In this document: positions 54,050 through 64,000 of the stretch, in pieces
Numbering within the stretch: the stretch's first letter is position 1
Layout: the number at the start of each line of letters is the position of its first letter
Source: Pelagovum pacificum
GTDB taxonomy: Bacteria; Pseudomonadota; Alphaproteobacteria; Rhodobacterales; Rhodobacteraceae
NCBI RefSeq assembly: GCF_016134045.1
Contig: NZ_CP065915.1
Coordinates: 1,240,001-1,304,000 of the forward strand
Length of the DNA: 64,000 bases
Reading direction: 5' to 3'
Position numbers and translations under genes: made by a program
The notes under the pieces: model-generated
Told to the model about the DNA's origin: nothing
Seen by the model: the letters and a program-made list of their open reading frames with translations, nothing else
Database searches by the model: none

Positions 54050-55381
54050 ATGATCTTCGCAAGGCAGGCCCTGTTGCCGGAGGGATGGACAAGGGACGTC
54101 CGCGTCTGCGTCACGGACGGTGCCATATCCGACGTGACGCCGGGCGCTGTCGCATCCGCCGGGGACGTGCGGGTCGACGCGCTGGTTCCGGGCATGGCGA
54201 ACCTGCACAGTCACACGTTCCAGCGTGGCTTCTCCGGCATGACGGAACGGCGCGGGCAGGGGCGGGAGAGTTTCTGGACCTGGCGCGACCTGATGTATCG
54301 CTTCGCCCTGTCGCTGGACCCGGACGGGGTCGAGGCGCTGGCGCTGCTGTGCCATGTCGAGATGCTGGAAGCAGGCTTCACCCGCGTGGGAGAGTTTCAC
54401 TATCTCCACCATGCGCCGGACGGGCGGCCCTACGACGACCCGGCGGAGCTGTCGGCGCGCATCTTCGCGGCGGCCGAGCATAGCGGCATCGCTTTGACGC
54501 ATCTGCCGGTGTTCTACGCGCACGCGGGGTTTGGCGGGCAGGACCCCGAGGCCGGCCAGCGGCGGTTCCTGCATGATCCTGAGCCATTTCTCGCGCTGGT
54601 CGAGGCCTGCGATGCGTTCGCCACACGGTCGGGCGACCGGGTCGGCTGGGCGCCGCATTCGCTGCGCGCCGTGACGGCGGAGGAGCTGTCGCACCTCTGC
54701 GGCGCGCTCCAAGGGCGCATCACGCACATCCACGTCGCCGAGCAAGTGAAGGAAGTCGAGGATTGCCTCGCCTTCAGCGGAGCGCGCCCCGTGGACTGGC
54801 TGTTCGACCATGTCGACGTCGGAGCGGACTGGTGCCTGATCCACGCAACCCACCTGTCGGACGAGGAGCGCATGAGGCTCGCCCGGTCGGGCGCCGTGGC
54901 GGGGCTTTGTCCGGTGACGGAGGCGAACCTCGGCGACGGGCTCTTCCCGGCGGAACGGTTCCTCGCCGAGGGCGGGCGGATCGGGATCGGAACGGATTCC
55001 AACGTCCGGATCGACGTGGCGGAGGAACTCCGGACGCTCGAATACGGGCAGCGCCTGTTTCACCGGGCGCGAAACGTGCTGGCGGCCGAAGGCAGTTCCA
55101 CCGGGCGTCGCCTGTTCGATGCCGCGTGCGCCGGCGGGGCGCAGGCGCTCGACGCGCCGCCGGCCGTCCTTGCGCCCGGCGCTCCGGCGGATGTCGTCGG
55201 GTTGTCCGACCCGATGGACAGCACCGGCGACGCGCTGCTCGACCGCTGGGTCTTCGGGCGCGATGTCGCGGTCACCGATGTGTGGGTCGCGGGGCGGCAC
55301 CTCGTCCGGGAAGGGCGGCACCCGCTGCGGGGGGCTGCGGTAGCGGGCGCCCGGGATGCGATGAAGCGCGTTCTGAGCTGA
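54050..55381 (+). CDS. hutF: Formimidoylglutamate deiminase
   Basis: Converts N-formimino-glutamate to N-formylglutamate and ammonia. The 443-residue amidohydrolase has VPGMANLHSHTFQRGFSGMTERRGQGRESFWTWRDLMYRF, read in parts, with the metal HSH motif; the FHYLHHAPDGRPY segment; GWAPHSLRAVTAEEL; HIHVAEQVKEVEDC; and GTDSNVRIDVAEELRTLEYGQRL. ATG at 54050 follows GAAGGAGA (54035-54042); the open frame upstream to 54014 is not needed. Divergent from hutI, probably under the same repressor. Confidence 0.95.
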   Translation: MIFARQALLPEGWTRDVRVCVTDGAISDVTPGAVASAGDVRVDALVPGMANLHSHTFQRGFSGMTERRGQGRESFWTWRDLMYRFALSLDPDGVEALALLCHVEMLEAGFTRVGEFHYLHHAPDGRPYDDPAELSARIFAAAEHSGIALTHLPVFYAHAGFGGQDPEAGQRRFLHDPEPFLALVEACDAFATRSGDRVGWAPHSLRAVTAEELSHLCGALQGRITHIHVAEQVKEVEDCLAFSGARPVDWLFDHVDVGADWCLIHATHLSDEERMRLARSGAVAGLCPVTEANLGDGLFPAERFLAEGGRIGIGTDSNVRIDVAEELRTLEYGQRLFHRARNVLAAEGSSTGRRLFDAACAGGAQALDAPPAVLAPGAPADVVGLSDPMDSTGDALLDRWVFGRDVAVTDVWVAGRHLVREGRHPLRGAAVAGARDAMKRVLS

Positions 55382-55486
55382 GTGCCGAGTATGAGCGAAC
55401 CTCATAATGACAGGTAGGAATTCGCATTTCTGTTCATCTCGGCGATGAGGTAGAAGAAGGGTCTCACAACAGAAGAGATCTCCTTC

Positions 55487-56523
55487 ATGCAGGCGTTCAA
55501 ACTGCCCGACCACCCGAGCCTCGCGCGGCTGCGCGCCGCGGCAGAGGAGCGGATCCTGATCCTCGACGGTGCGATGGGGACGATGATCCAGACCCTCGGC
55601 CTGTCGGAGGAGGACTTCACCGGGAGCTCCGGCGGGCACAGCTGTCACCTGCATTCCGATCATGCGCAGAAGGGCAACAACGACCTTCTCGCCTTGACGC
55701 AGCCGGATGCGATCGAGGATTTGCACCTGCAGTTCCTGCGGGCAGGCGCGGACATCATCGAAACGAACACCTTCTCGGGCACCACCATCGCTCAGGCCGA
55801 TTACGGTCTCGAGGAGAAGGTGCATGACCTGAACGTCGCCGGGGCGCGCTGCGCCCGTGCCGCTGCCGACCGGGCAGAGGCCGAGGATGGCCGCCCCCGC
55901 TTCGTTGCCGGGGCCGTCGGTCCGACGAACCGGACCGCTTCGATCAGTCCCGACGTGAACGACCCGGGGTTTCGCGCGGTCACCTTCGACGATCTGCGCG
56001 TCGCCTACGGCCAGCAGATCCGGGCCTTGATCGAGGGCGGCTCGGACCTGATCCTGATCGAAACCATCTTCGATACGCTGAACGCCAAGGCCGCGATTTT
56101 CGCCGCGTTCGAGGCCTTCGCAGAGGCTGGACAGCGGCTGCCGCTGATGATCTCGGGCACGATCACCGATGCCTCGGGGCGCACGCTGTCGGGTCAGACG
56201 CCGACGGCGTTCTGGCACTCTGTCGCGCACGCGCGGCCCTTCACCGTCGGGCTGAACTGCGCGCTGGGCGCGGAGGCGATGCGCCCGCACCTGACGGAGC
56301 TGTCCGGCGTTGCGACGAGCCGCATCTGCGCTTATCCCAACGCCGGCCTGCCGAATGCCTTCGGGGAATATGACGAGGGCCCGGACGAGACGGCGGCACA
56401 GGTCGCCCGGTTCGCGGCCGAGGGCCTCATCAACGTCACCGGCGGCTGCTGCGGCACGACGCCCGAGCATATCCGCGCCATCGCCGATGTTGTGAAGGAC
56501 AGTGCCCCGCGGGAGGTCCGCGC

Positions 56524-56527
<4 letters not shown>
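55487..56527 (+). CDS. Methionine synthase, homocysteine-binding part of split MetH
   Basis: A 346-residue homocysteine S-methyltransferase domain with [20 protein letters not shown] at the start and [36 protein letters not shown]. The zinc ligands are C258 ([11 protein letters not shown]) and the pair C321-C322 ([10 protein letters not shown]). In E. coli this is the N-terminal third of one 1227-residue MetH. Here it ends with a four-base overlap to the gene for the rest, so both chains are made together. Upstream 105 bases hold no recognisable riboswitch. Confidence 0.93.
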
Positions 56528-59256
<2,729 letters not shown>

Positions 59257-59316
59257 TCCGGTCGCGCGCCTTCGGCTGCGATTGATGCAGCTTCAACCAT
59301 AGGCCCAATGACCAAT

Positions 59317-59366
59317 GGCCGGTCCCGTCTGCCGTCGCGGCAGACCGGGCCGGCCTTCTCATTTTT
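59317..59366 (+). terminator. Intrinsic terminator after metH
   Basis: An 18-bp stem with one mismatch and one wobble runs from GGCCGG (59317-59322) through TCTGCCG, loop TCG, CGGCAGA to CCGGCC (59350-59355). It is followed by TTCTCATTTTT (59356-59366). A strong terminator for the metH transcript. Confidence 0.85.
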
Positions 59367-59376
59367 CGGCATCTCG

Positions 59377-59407
59377 CACTTGCAGCACCAGGCGGCTTCT
59401 GCAAGTG
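59377..59407. promoter_or_regulatory. Inverted repeat upstream of siderophore ABC operon
   Basis: Perfect 9-bp arms CACTTGCAG (59377-59385) and CTGCAAGTG (59399-59407) with a 13-base spacer, starting 64 bases before the GTG at 59441. It could be an operator or a leader hairpin. It does not match Fur, RirA or Irr consensus forms I know. Confidence 0.4.
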
Positions 59408-59440
59408 TGCCGTAACCTGAGTGTTTTTGTAGGAATCAAA

Positions 59441-60304
59441 GTGCCGCTCTCCACCCCTGTTTCTGCTGGCCGTGATGCTCCCCAAGGTGCGCCTCGTCTC
59501 GTGATCGAGAATGTCACGACGGGATATGGCGGCAAGACGGTGGTGGAGGGGCTCAGCCTCGAGATTCCGGATGCGTCGCTGACGATCCTTGTTGGGCCGA
59601 ACGGCTGCGGGAAGTCGACATTGCTCAAGGCGATGGCCCGGGTGCTGCCCCTCGGCGGCGGCCGGATCACCCTCGACGGGAAGGCCGTGCACGCGACACC
59701 CACGCGCGACGTCGCCCGCAAGCTGGCGCTGCTGCCGCAAGGGCCGGTCGCACCCGAAGGGCTGACAGTGCGCGAACTCGTCGCGCAGGGGCGGTTCCCG
59801 CACCAGTCGCTGCTGCGGCAATGGTCGCGCGAGGATGCCCGTGCTCTCGACTCGGCGATGGCCGCGGCCGATGTCGCCGACTTCGCGGATCGCCCGGTGT
59901 CCGACCTTTCGGGCGGGCAGCGGCAGCGCTGCTGGATCGCGATGGTTCTGGCGCAGGAGACGGACATCATCCTGCTCGACGAGCCGACGACCTTCCTCGA
60001 CCTCAAGGTGCAGGTGGACTTGCTGTCGCTGCTTCGCCGGATCGCGCACGAAGAGGGTCGAACGCTCGTCGTCGTACTGCACGAGCTGAACGTGGCCGCC
60101 GCCTTCGCCGATCTCCTCGTCATGATGAAGGACGGGCGTCTGGTCGCCGGTGGCAGCGTGGGCGAGACCTTCACCTCCGACCGGCTGGAGGAAGTGTTTG
60201 GCCTCGACGCCAGCGTGCTCACCGACCCGTCGAGCGGTCGCCCGGTCTGTGTGCCCAATGTCGCGCCGCGTGGCTGGAGCGGGCAGGGGCTCGCCGCGCA
60301 ATGA
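59441..60304 (+). CDS. Iron-siderophore ABC importer ATP-binding protein
   Basis: A 287-residue FecE/FepC-type ATPase. Walker A is GPNGCGKST at about residues 55-63, the Q-loop LLPQGPVAPEGLTV, signature LSGGQRQRCWIAMVLAQ, and Walker B IILLDEPTTFLDL with switch His in VLHELN. A GTG at 59441 was chosen because AGGA (59431-59434) spaces well. A longer open frame upstream crosses the terminator and the inverted repeat. First gene of the iron operon; it overlaps the permease by four bases. Confidence 0.9.
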   Translation: MPLSTPVSAGRDAPQGAPRLVIENVTTGYGGKTVVEGLSLEIPDASLTILVGPNGCGKSTLLKAMARVLPLGGGRITLDGKAVHATPTRDVARKLALLPQGPVAPEGLTVRELVAQGRFPHQSLLRQWSREDARALDSAMAAADVADFADRPVSDLSGGQRQRCWIAMVLAQETDIILLDEPTTFLDLKVQVDLLSLLRRIAHEEGRTLVVVLHELNVAAAFADLLVMMKDGRLVAGGSVGETFTSDRLEEVFGLDASVLTDPSSGRPVCVPNVAPRGWSGQGLAAQ

Positions 60305-61311
60305 CCGGGGCGGCGCTTGCGCGGCCGGGAGCCCCCTCGTGGCTGGCGCCGGTTCTCGGCGTCGGTGCGCTGGTGCTGGCCTTCGCATGGCACATCTCGG
60401 TCGGCGCGAAGACGGTCCCGCTCGCCACCGTGTTCGAGGCCCTTCTGGCCTACGATGGTGAAAATTTCGATCATGTCGTCGTCGTCGACCTGCGCCTGCC
60501 GCGCGCGATCTGCGCCGTGCTGGTCGGCGCGTCGCTGTCGGTCGCGGGCGCACTGATGCAGGGCGTCACGCGCAACCCGCTGGCGGAGCCGGGCATCCTC
60601 GGCCTGTTGATCGGGGCGTCCTTCTCCGTCGTGGTGCTCGTCGGGTTCCTCGACCTCGTGCCGCCGGTGTTCATTCCGCTTGCCGCCGCGCTCGGCGCGC
60701 TGGGCGCCGCCGTCGCCGTCTGGGGGATCGCGACGCTTGCGCCGGGTGGGGCGACGCCGCTGACGCTGGTTCTGGCGGGGGCGGCGATCACCGCGTTCCT
60801 CGGCGCGCTGGTGAGTATCGTTAACCTCCTCGACGAGCAGACCTTTCAGGAAATGCGGGTCTGGCTGACCGGGTCTCTCGCCGGACGACAGACCGAGACG
60901 CTGCCCTGGGCCCTGCCGTGGCTGGCGCTCGGGCTCGGCATCGCCATGGCGGTGGCGCGGCAGGTGACGGCGCTGGCGCTGGGCGACGAGGCGGCGGTCG
61001 GGCTCGGCATGAAGGTCGGGCGGCTGAAGGCCCTGATCCTGGTCGCGGTGATCGCGCTGACGGCGGGCGCAGTGGCGCTGGCCGGACCGATGGCGTTCGT
61101 CGGTCTCGTCGTGCCACACGGGGTTCGCCTGTTCGTCGGTCAGGACTACCGGCGCGTCGTGCCGTGGTCGGCGGTCGGCGGCGCGGCCTACCTGCTGGTC
61201 GTCGACATCGCCGCGCGGCTCGCGCTGGCGCCGATCGAGATCTCGACCGGCCTCGTCACCGCATTGCTGGGTGCGCCGATCTTCGTCTGGCTGGTGAGGG
61301 CGCGGCTGTGA
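60301..61311 (+). CDS. Iron-siderophore ABC importer permease 1 (FecCD family)
   Basis: A 336-residue inner-membrane permease with about nine helices. The family sequence is clear: DLRLPRAICAVLVGASLSVAGALMQGVTRNPLAEPGILGLLIGAS near residues 60-105, and the VALAGPMAFVGLVVPHGVRLFVGQDYRRVVPWSAVGG coupling region. It ends IFVWLVRARL. Coupled to both neighbours by ATGA and GTGA overlaps. Partner of the following permease in a heterodimeric channel. Confidence 0.92.
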   Translation: MTGAALARPGAPSWLAPVLGVGALVLAFAWHISVGAKTVPLATVFEALLAYDGENFDHVVVVDLRLPRAICAVLVGASLSVAGALMQGVTRNPLAEPGILGLLIGASFSVVVLVGFLDLVPPVFIPLAAALGALGAAVAVWGIATLAPGGATPLTLVLAGAAITAFLGALVSIVNLLDEQTFQEMRVWLTGSLAGRQTETLPWALPWLALGLGIAMAVARQVTALALGDEAAVGLGMKVGRLKALILVAVIALTAGAVALAGPMAFVGLVVPHGVRLFVGQDYRRVVPWSAVGGAAYLLVVDIAARLALAPIEISTGLVTALLGAPIFVWLVRARL

Positions 61312-62357
61312 CGACCGGCACCTTCAAGCGGCTCGAAGGGCCGGTCACGTTCCAGCTTCCGAGGCGGGCGCTTGGCGTGCTGGGGCTGCTGGTCTGCGCG
61401 ATCGTTCTTCTGGTCGTGGTCAGCCTGATGGCGGGAAGCTACCCGCTCGATGTGCCGGGCGTGCTGTCGACGCTGCTCGGCAATCCGCCGACGGAGATCG
61501 CGACCACCGTGGTCTGGGAGTTCCGCTTCCCCCGAACGCTCGCCGCGCTCCTCGCGGGCGCGTTGCTGGCCCTGTCGGGCGCGACCCTGCAGAACGTCAC
61601 GCGAAACCCCCTGGCGGACCCGAGCCTCGTCGGCGTGAGCCAGGGCGCGGGCCTCGCGGTCGTGGCCGCAATGATCCTGTTCCCCGGTCTCGCCCAGATG
61701 TGGCGGCCGATCCTCGCCTTCGGCGGCGCGCTCGCCGTTGCCGCGCTGATCCAGTGGATCGCGATGCAACGCTCGGGCGGGGCGACGATGCGGTTCATCC
61801 TGACCGGCATCGGCGTGGCGGCCTTCATCTCGGCGGCGACGTCTGCACTGCTGACCTACGGCCAGATCGAGCGGGCGATGTCGGCGCTGAGCTGGCTGGC
61901 GGGCTCGGTCCATGCGGCGGGGTGGAGCGATGTGTCCATTCTGTCGCTGACGCTGCTGGTCCTCGCGCCGCTTCTGGTTGCCGCGTCGCGCCCGATGGCG
62001 GCGATGCGGATGGGGCCGGACGTGGCGATCGGCCTCGGCGTCCGGGTCGGGCCGACTAGGATCGCGCTGATCACGCTGTCCGTCGCGCTCGCCGCCGCAG
62101 CGGTCGCGATGGTTGGGCCGCTCGGCTTCGTCGGACTGGTCGCGCCGCATCTCGCCAGCCGTATGGCGCGATCGGGCGTCGGTGTGCATCTGATCCTGTC
62201 GGCCGCCTGCGGGGCGCTGCTGGTCGGGGCGGCGGACCTCGCCGGGCGGACGCTGTTCGCGCCGGTGCAGATCGCGGCAGGCCTCGTCACGTCGGTGATC
62301 GGCGTGCCCGTCTTCGTCTGGCTGATCCTGCGCGCCCGGGGCAGCGCCCGGCTATGA
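61308..62357 (+). CDS. Iron-siderophore ABC importer permease 2 (FecCD family)
   Basis: A 349-residue permease homologous to the previous one: EFRFPRTLAALLAGALLALSGATLQNVTRNPLADPSLVGVSQGAGLAVV, GLGVRVGPTRIALITLSVALAAAAVAMVGPLGFVGLVAPHLASRMARSG and a C-terminal VFVWLILRARG. It starts at GTG (61308-61310), overlapping the first permease stop as GTGA. An earlier frame start is not supported. The ATGA at its end couples it to the FhuF-like gene. Confidence 0.92.
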   Translation: MTTGTFKRLEGPVTFQLPRRALGVLGLLVCAIVLLVVVSLMAGSYPLDVPGVLSTLLGNPPTEIATTVVWEFRFPRTLAALLAGALLALSGATLQNVTRNPLADPSLVGVSQGAGLAVVAAMILFPGLAQMWRPILAFGGALAVAALIQWIAMQRSGGATMRFILTGIGVAAFISAATSALLTYGQIERAMSALSWLAGSVHAAGWSDVSILSLTLLVLAPLLVAASRPMAAMRMGPDVAIGLGVRVGPTRIALITLSVALAAAAVAMVGPLGFVGLVAPHLASRMARSGVGVHLILSAACGALLVGAADLAGRTLFAPVQIAAGLVTSVIGVPVFVWLILRARGSARL

Positions 62358-63217
62358 ACATCGCGACAGGACGCCACTGGCCGACGCCGGACCAGCCCAA
62401 CCTTCAGGACTGGCGGGCGCTTGCCGACGCGCTGAAGCGCTTGCCGGCCGATCCGACCGGGTTCAGCAGCAGGGTCAGCTTTGAAGCGCCGGAGACCGAT
62501 AGCCTGTGGCTCGCCCGGCCCGACGAGAGCCGCCTCGAGGCGTGGCTCGACCGGCAGAAACAGGATGCGGCCGGCGCGGATGACAAGCTCGCGGCCGCCT
62601 ACCTGATGGGACGGATCGGCTGGGCGATTTCGACCGTGTTCTGTCCGCTCGGCCTGTCGGACGAATTGCCGCCACTGGCCGCCGAAGCGGTCACGCTGGT
62701 GCCGCGCGAAGAGGCGTGGAGCTACGAGGGCGAGAGCGGCAGCGCCGTGATCTACGACCTGTCGCTCAGGCGCACGCCGCTGCGCTGTCCAACCTCGGGG
62801 CCGGCCGCCAGCATCGCGCAACTGCACGTATCGCTGCTGTCGCCGATCGTCGCGGCCATCTCGGCGCGCACGCGCCTCGCGCCGGCCGCGCTGTGGCGCA
62901 TCGTGGGTGACGGCATGGCGGCGGCGCTGCTGGAGGCAGGCATGCGACACGGGGTGCGGGAGGCGGCGATGCAGATCGCCCTCGATATCCTGCGCGACCG
63001 GAGCGGGCCGCTGTACTCCCGCCAGACCGGGTTCGAGGAAGTGACCCTCCCCGACAGACCGGATTGCGCGGAATGGGTGCGCCTCAGGGGCGGCTGTTGC
63101 CGCTTCTACACCTCCGACGGGGGCGAATATTGCACCACCTGCGTGCTGCGCGACGACGACAGCCGCCGGATGCGCCTGATCGCAGATCTGAGATCAAGAC
63201 AGAAAGGAAACGTCTGA
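62354..63217 (+). CDS. FhuF-like ferric siderophore reductase
   Basis: A 287-residue cytoplasmic protein. The C terminus carries the [2Fe-2S] Cys set of FhuF-type ferric reductases: a CC pair in GGCCRFYTSDGG, then CTTC in EYCTTCVL. The remainder is helical with AQLHVSLLSPIVAAISARTRLAPAALWRIVGDGMAAAL, as in the IucA/FhuF-related region. It would release iron from imported siderophore by reduction. Overlaps the upstream permease and the downstream binding protein (TGATG). Confidence 0.82.
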   Translation: MNIATGRHWPTPDQPNLQDWRALADALKRLPADPTGFSSRVSFEAPETDSLWLARPDESRLEAWLDRQKQDAAGADDKLAAAYLMGRIGWAISTVFCPLGLSDELPPLAAEAVTLVPREEAWSYEGESGSAVIYDLSLRRTPLRCPTSGPAASIAQLHVSLLSPIVAAISARTRLAPAALWRIVGDGMAAALLEAGMRHGVREAAMQIALDILRDRSGPLYSRQTGFEEVTLPDRPDCAEWVRLRGGCCRFYTSDGGEYCTTCVLRDDDSRRMRLIADLRSRQKGNV

Positions 63218-64000
63218 TGAGAGCTCTCGTGACCGCGCTGATCGCGCTCGCTGCCGGGCCGGCGCTGGCCCAGGATTTTCCGCTGACCATCGAGCACAAG
63301 TTCGGCCAGTCCGTCATCGAGGCAGCGCCGGAGCGGGTCGCGACGGTCGATTACAATGGCGCGGACAACCTGCTGGCGCTCGGCCTGCAGCCGGTCGTCG
63401 TGCGCGACTGGTTCGGCGATCAGCCCCGCGCGGTCTGGCCGTGGGCGGATGCGCTGCTCGATGAAACACCCGAGATCCTGAGTGGCGAGCTGAACTTCGA
63501 ACAGATCGCCGCCGCCGAGCCGGACCTGATCACCGCCGTCTGGTCGGGCATCACACCCGAGGATTACGAGCGGCTGTCGCAGATCGCCCCGGTCGTCGCC
63601 GTGCCCGAAGGCACTGCCGATTACGCGCTCGGCTGGAAGGATCAGGCGCTGATCGTCGGACGCGCAGTCGGTCGCGCGGACGAGGCGGAGGCGCAGGTCG
63701 TCGCCATCGAGGACCGGATCGCTGCGATGCGGGACGCCCACCCAGAGTGGGCGGGCAAGACCACGACGCTCGCGACCTACTGGGACGGGCAGCCCGGCAT
63801 CTACCTGCGCGACGACTCCCGCGTTCTGCTGCTGTCGGAGCTCGGCTTCGCCAACAACCCGGTCGTGGAGGAGCTGTCGGACGACATGAACTTCTATGCC
63901 GACGTGTCGGAAGAGCGGATCGAGGCGTTCGACTCCGACCTGCTGCTCTGGTTCGCGGACGCTTACCTGGACGAAATGCAGGACATCGCGTTCCGGCCCG
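63217..64000 (+). CDS. Iron-siderophore periplasmic binding protein, 3' end beyond window
   Basis: The first 261 residues are visible. A cleavable signal (MRALVTALIALAAGPALAQ, cut near ALA|QD) leads into a class III binding-protein fold (FecB/FhuD-like): ERVATVDYNGADNLLALGLQPVVVRDWFG, LNFEQIAAAEPDLITAVWSGITPEDYERLSQIAPVVAVPEGT and the interdomain helix near ALIVGRAVGRADEAEAQV. No lipobox, so soluble in the periplasm. It runs off the right edge. It completes the ABC importer. Confidence 0.9.
   Translation, partial: MRALVTALIALAAGPALAQDFPLTIEHKFGQSVIEAAPERVATVDYNGADNLLALGLQPVVVRDWFGDQPRAVWPWADALLDETPEILSGELNFEQIAAAEPDLITAVWSGITPEDYERLSQIAPVVAVPEGTADYALGWKDQALIVGRAVGRADEAEAQVVAIEDRIAAMRDAHPEWAGKTTTLATYWDGQPGIYLRDDSRVLLLSELGFANNPVVEELSDDMNFYADVSEERIEAFDSDLLLWFADAYLDEMQDIAFRP

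Noticed and set aside
55382..55486. Cobalamin or SAM riboswitch upstream of split metH
   Set aside because: The 105-base leader has no B12-box-like or SAM-II-like conserved core that I can identify, and is too short for a cobalamin riboswitch.
53285..56470. An open frame of over 1000 codons on the minus strand across hutI, hutF and metH
   Set aside because: It runs antisense to hutF and the first metH gene and out of frame with hutI, with no recognisable domain; long antisense frames are common at this GC content.
59441..64000. Vitamin B12 (BtuCDF) importer next to metH
   Set aside because: FecCD permeases can carry either, but the FhuF-like reductase and an FecB-type binding protein favour ferric siderophore, and metH is closed by a strong terminator.

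Overview
The window is GC-rich and densely coded, with short intergenic gaps, many ATGA/GTGA start-stop overlaps and occasional GTG or TTG starts. The gene families point to an alphaproteobacterium of the order Rhodobacterales (Roseobacter/Rhodobacter group): a 14-subunit nuo cluster interrupted by small order-typical genes, a NuoE with a C-terminal helix-hairpin-helix tail, a metH split into two genes, and an RNase J gene downstream of nuo with birA and coaX. No rRNA, tRNA, CRISPR array, insertion sequence or phage gene was seen. The genus cannot be assigned from sequence alone.

Layout. (1) 1-7.8 kb: the 5' part of moaA, a lipoprotein, an AlkD-like repair gene, glmS and glmU (UDP-GlcNAc synthesis), a Gph-like HAD phosphatase, a DegT-type aminotransferase and a flavodoxin-fold oxidoreductase. 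(2) 7.8-32.3 kb: complex I genes nuoA to nuoN, all on the plus strand, interleaved with about 15 non-nuo genes. These encode lipoproteins, small membrane proteins, a helix-hairpin-helix protein, a GH15 glycosidase, MAPEG, DUF3291 and DUF5333 proteins, and a carboxymuconolactone-decarboxylase-like protein. Candidate terminators after nuoA, after nuoE and before nuoG suggest several transcripts. birA, coaX and rnj follow. (3) 35.5-48 kb: two divergent operons around one LacI-type operator. The minus operon holds cytidine deaminase, a creatininase-family protein, a LacI regulator, a GATase1-like protein and adenine deaminase. The plus operon holds an amidohydrolase, a nucleoside hydrolase and a BMP-type nucleoside ABC importer. 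Together they read as import, hydrolysis and deamination of nucleosides. (4) 48-55.4 kb: histidine degradation. hutC faces hutIHGU, and hutF is divergent from hutI, so the route is the five-step one through N-formylglutamate. Two similar 13-bp boxes are candidate HutC operators. (5) 55.4-59.4 kb: two-gene cobalamin-dependent methionine synthase, closed by a strong terminator. (6) 59.4-64 kb: iron-siderophore ABC importer with an FhuF-like reductase and a substrate-binding protein cut by the window edge.

The least explained parts are the accessory genes and low-complexity acidic expansions in the nuo cluster (NuoE, its neighbour, NuoL), and the 11-gene nucleoside island with its unexplained creatininase and GATase1-like members. 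Functional assignments rest on recognised motifs and family knowledge; regulatory sites are read by eye and are candidates.
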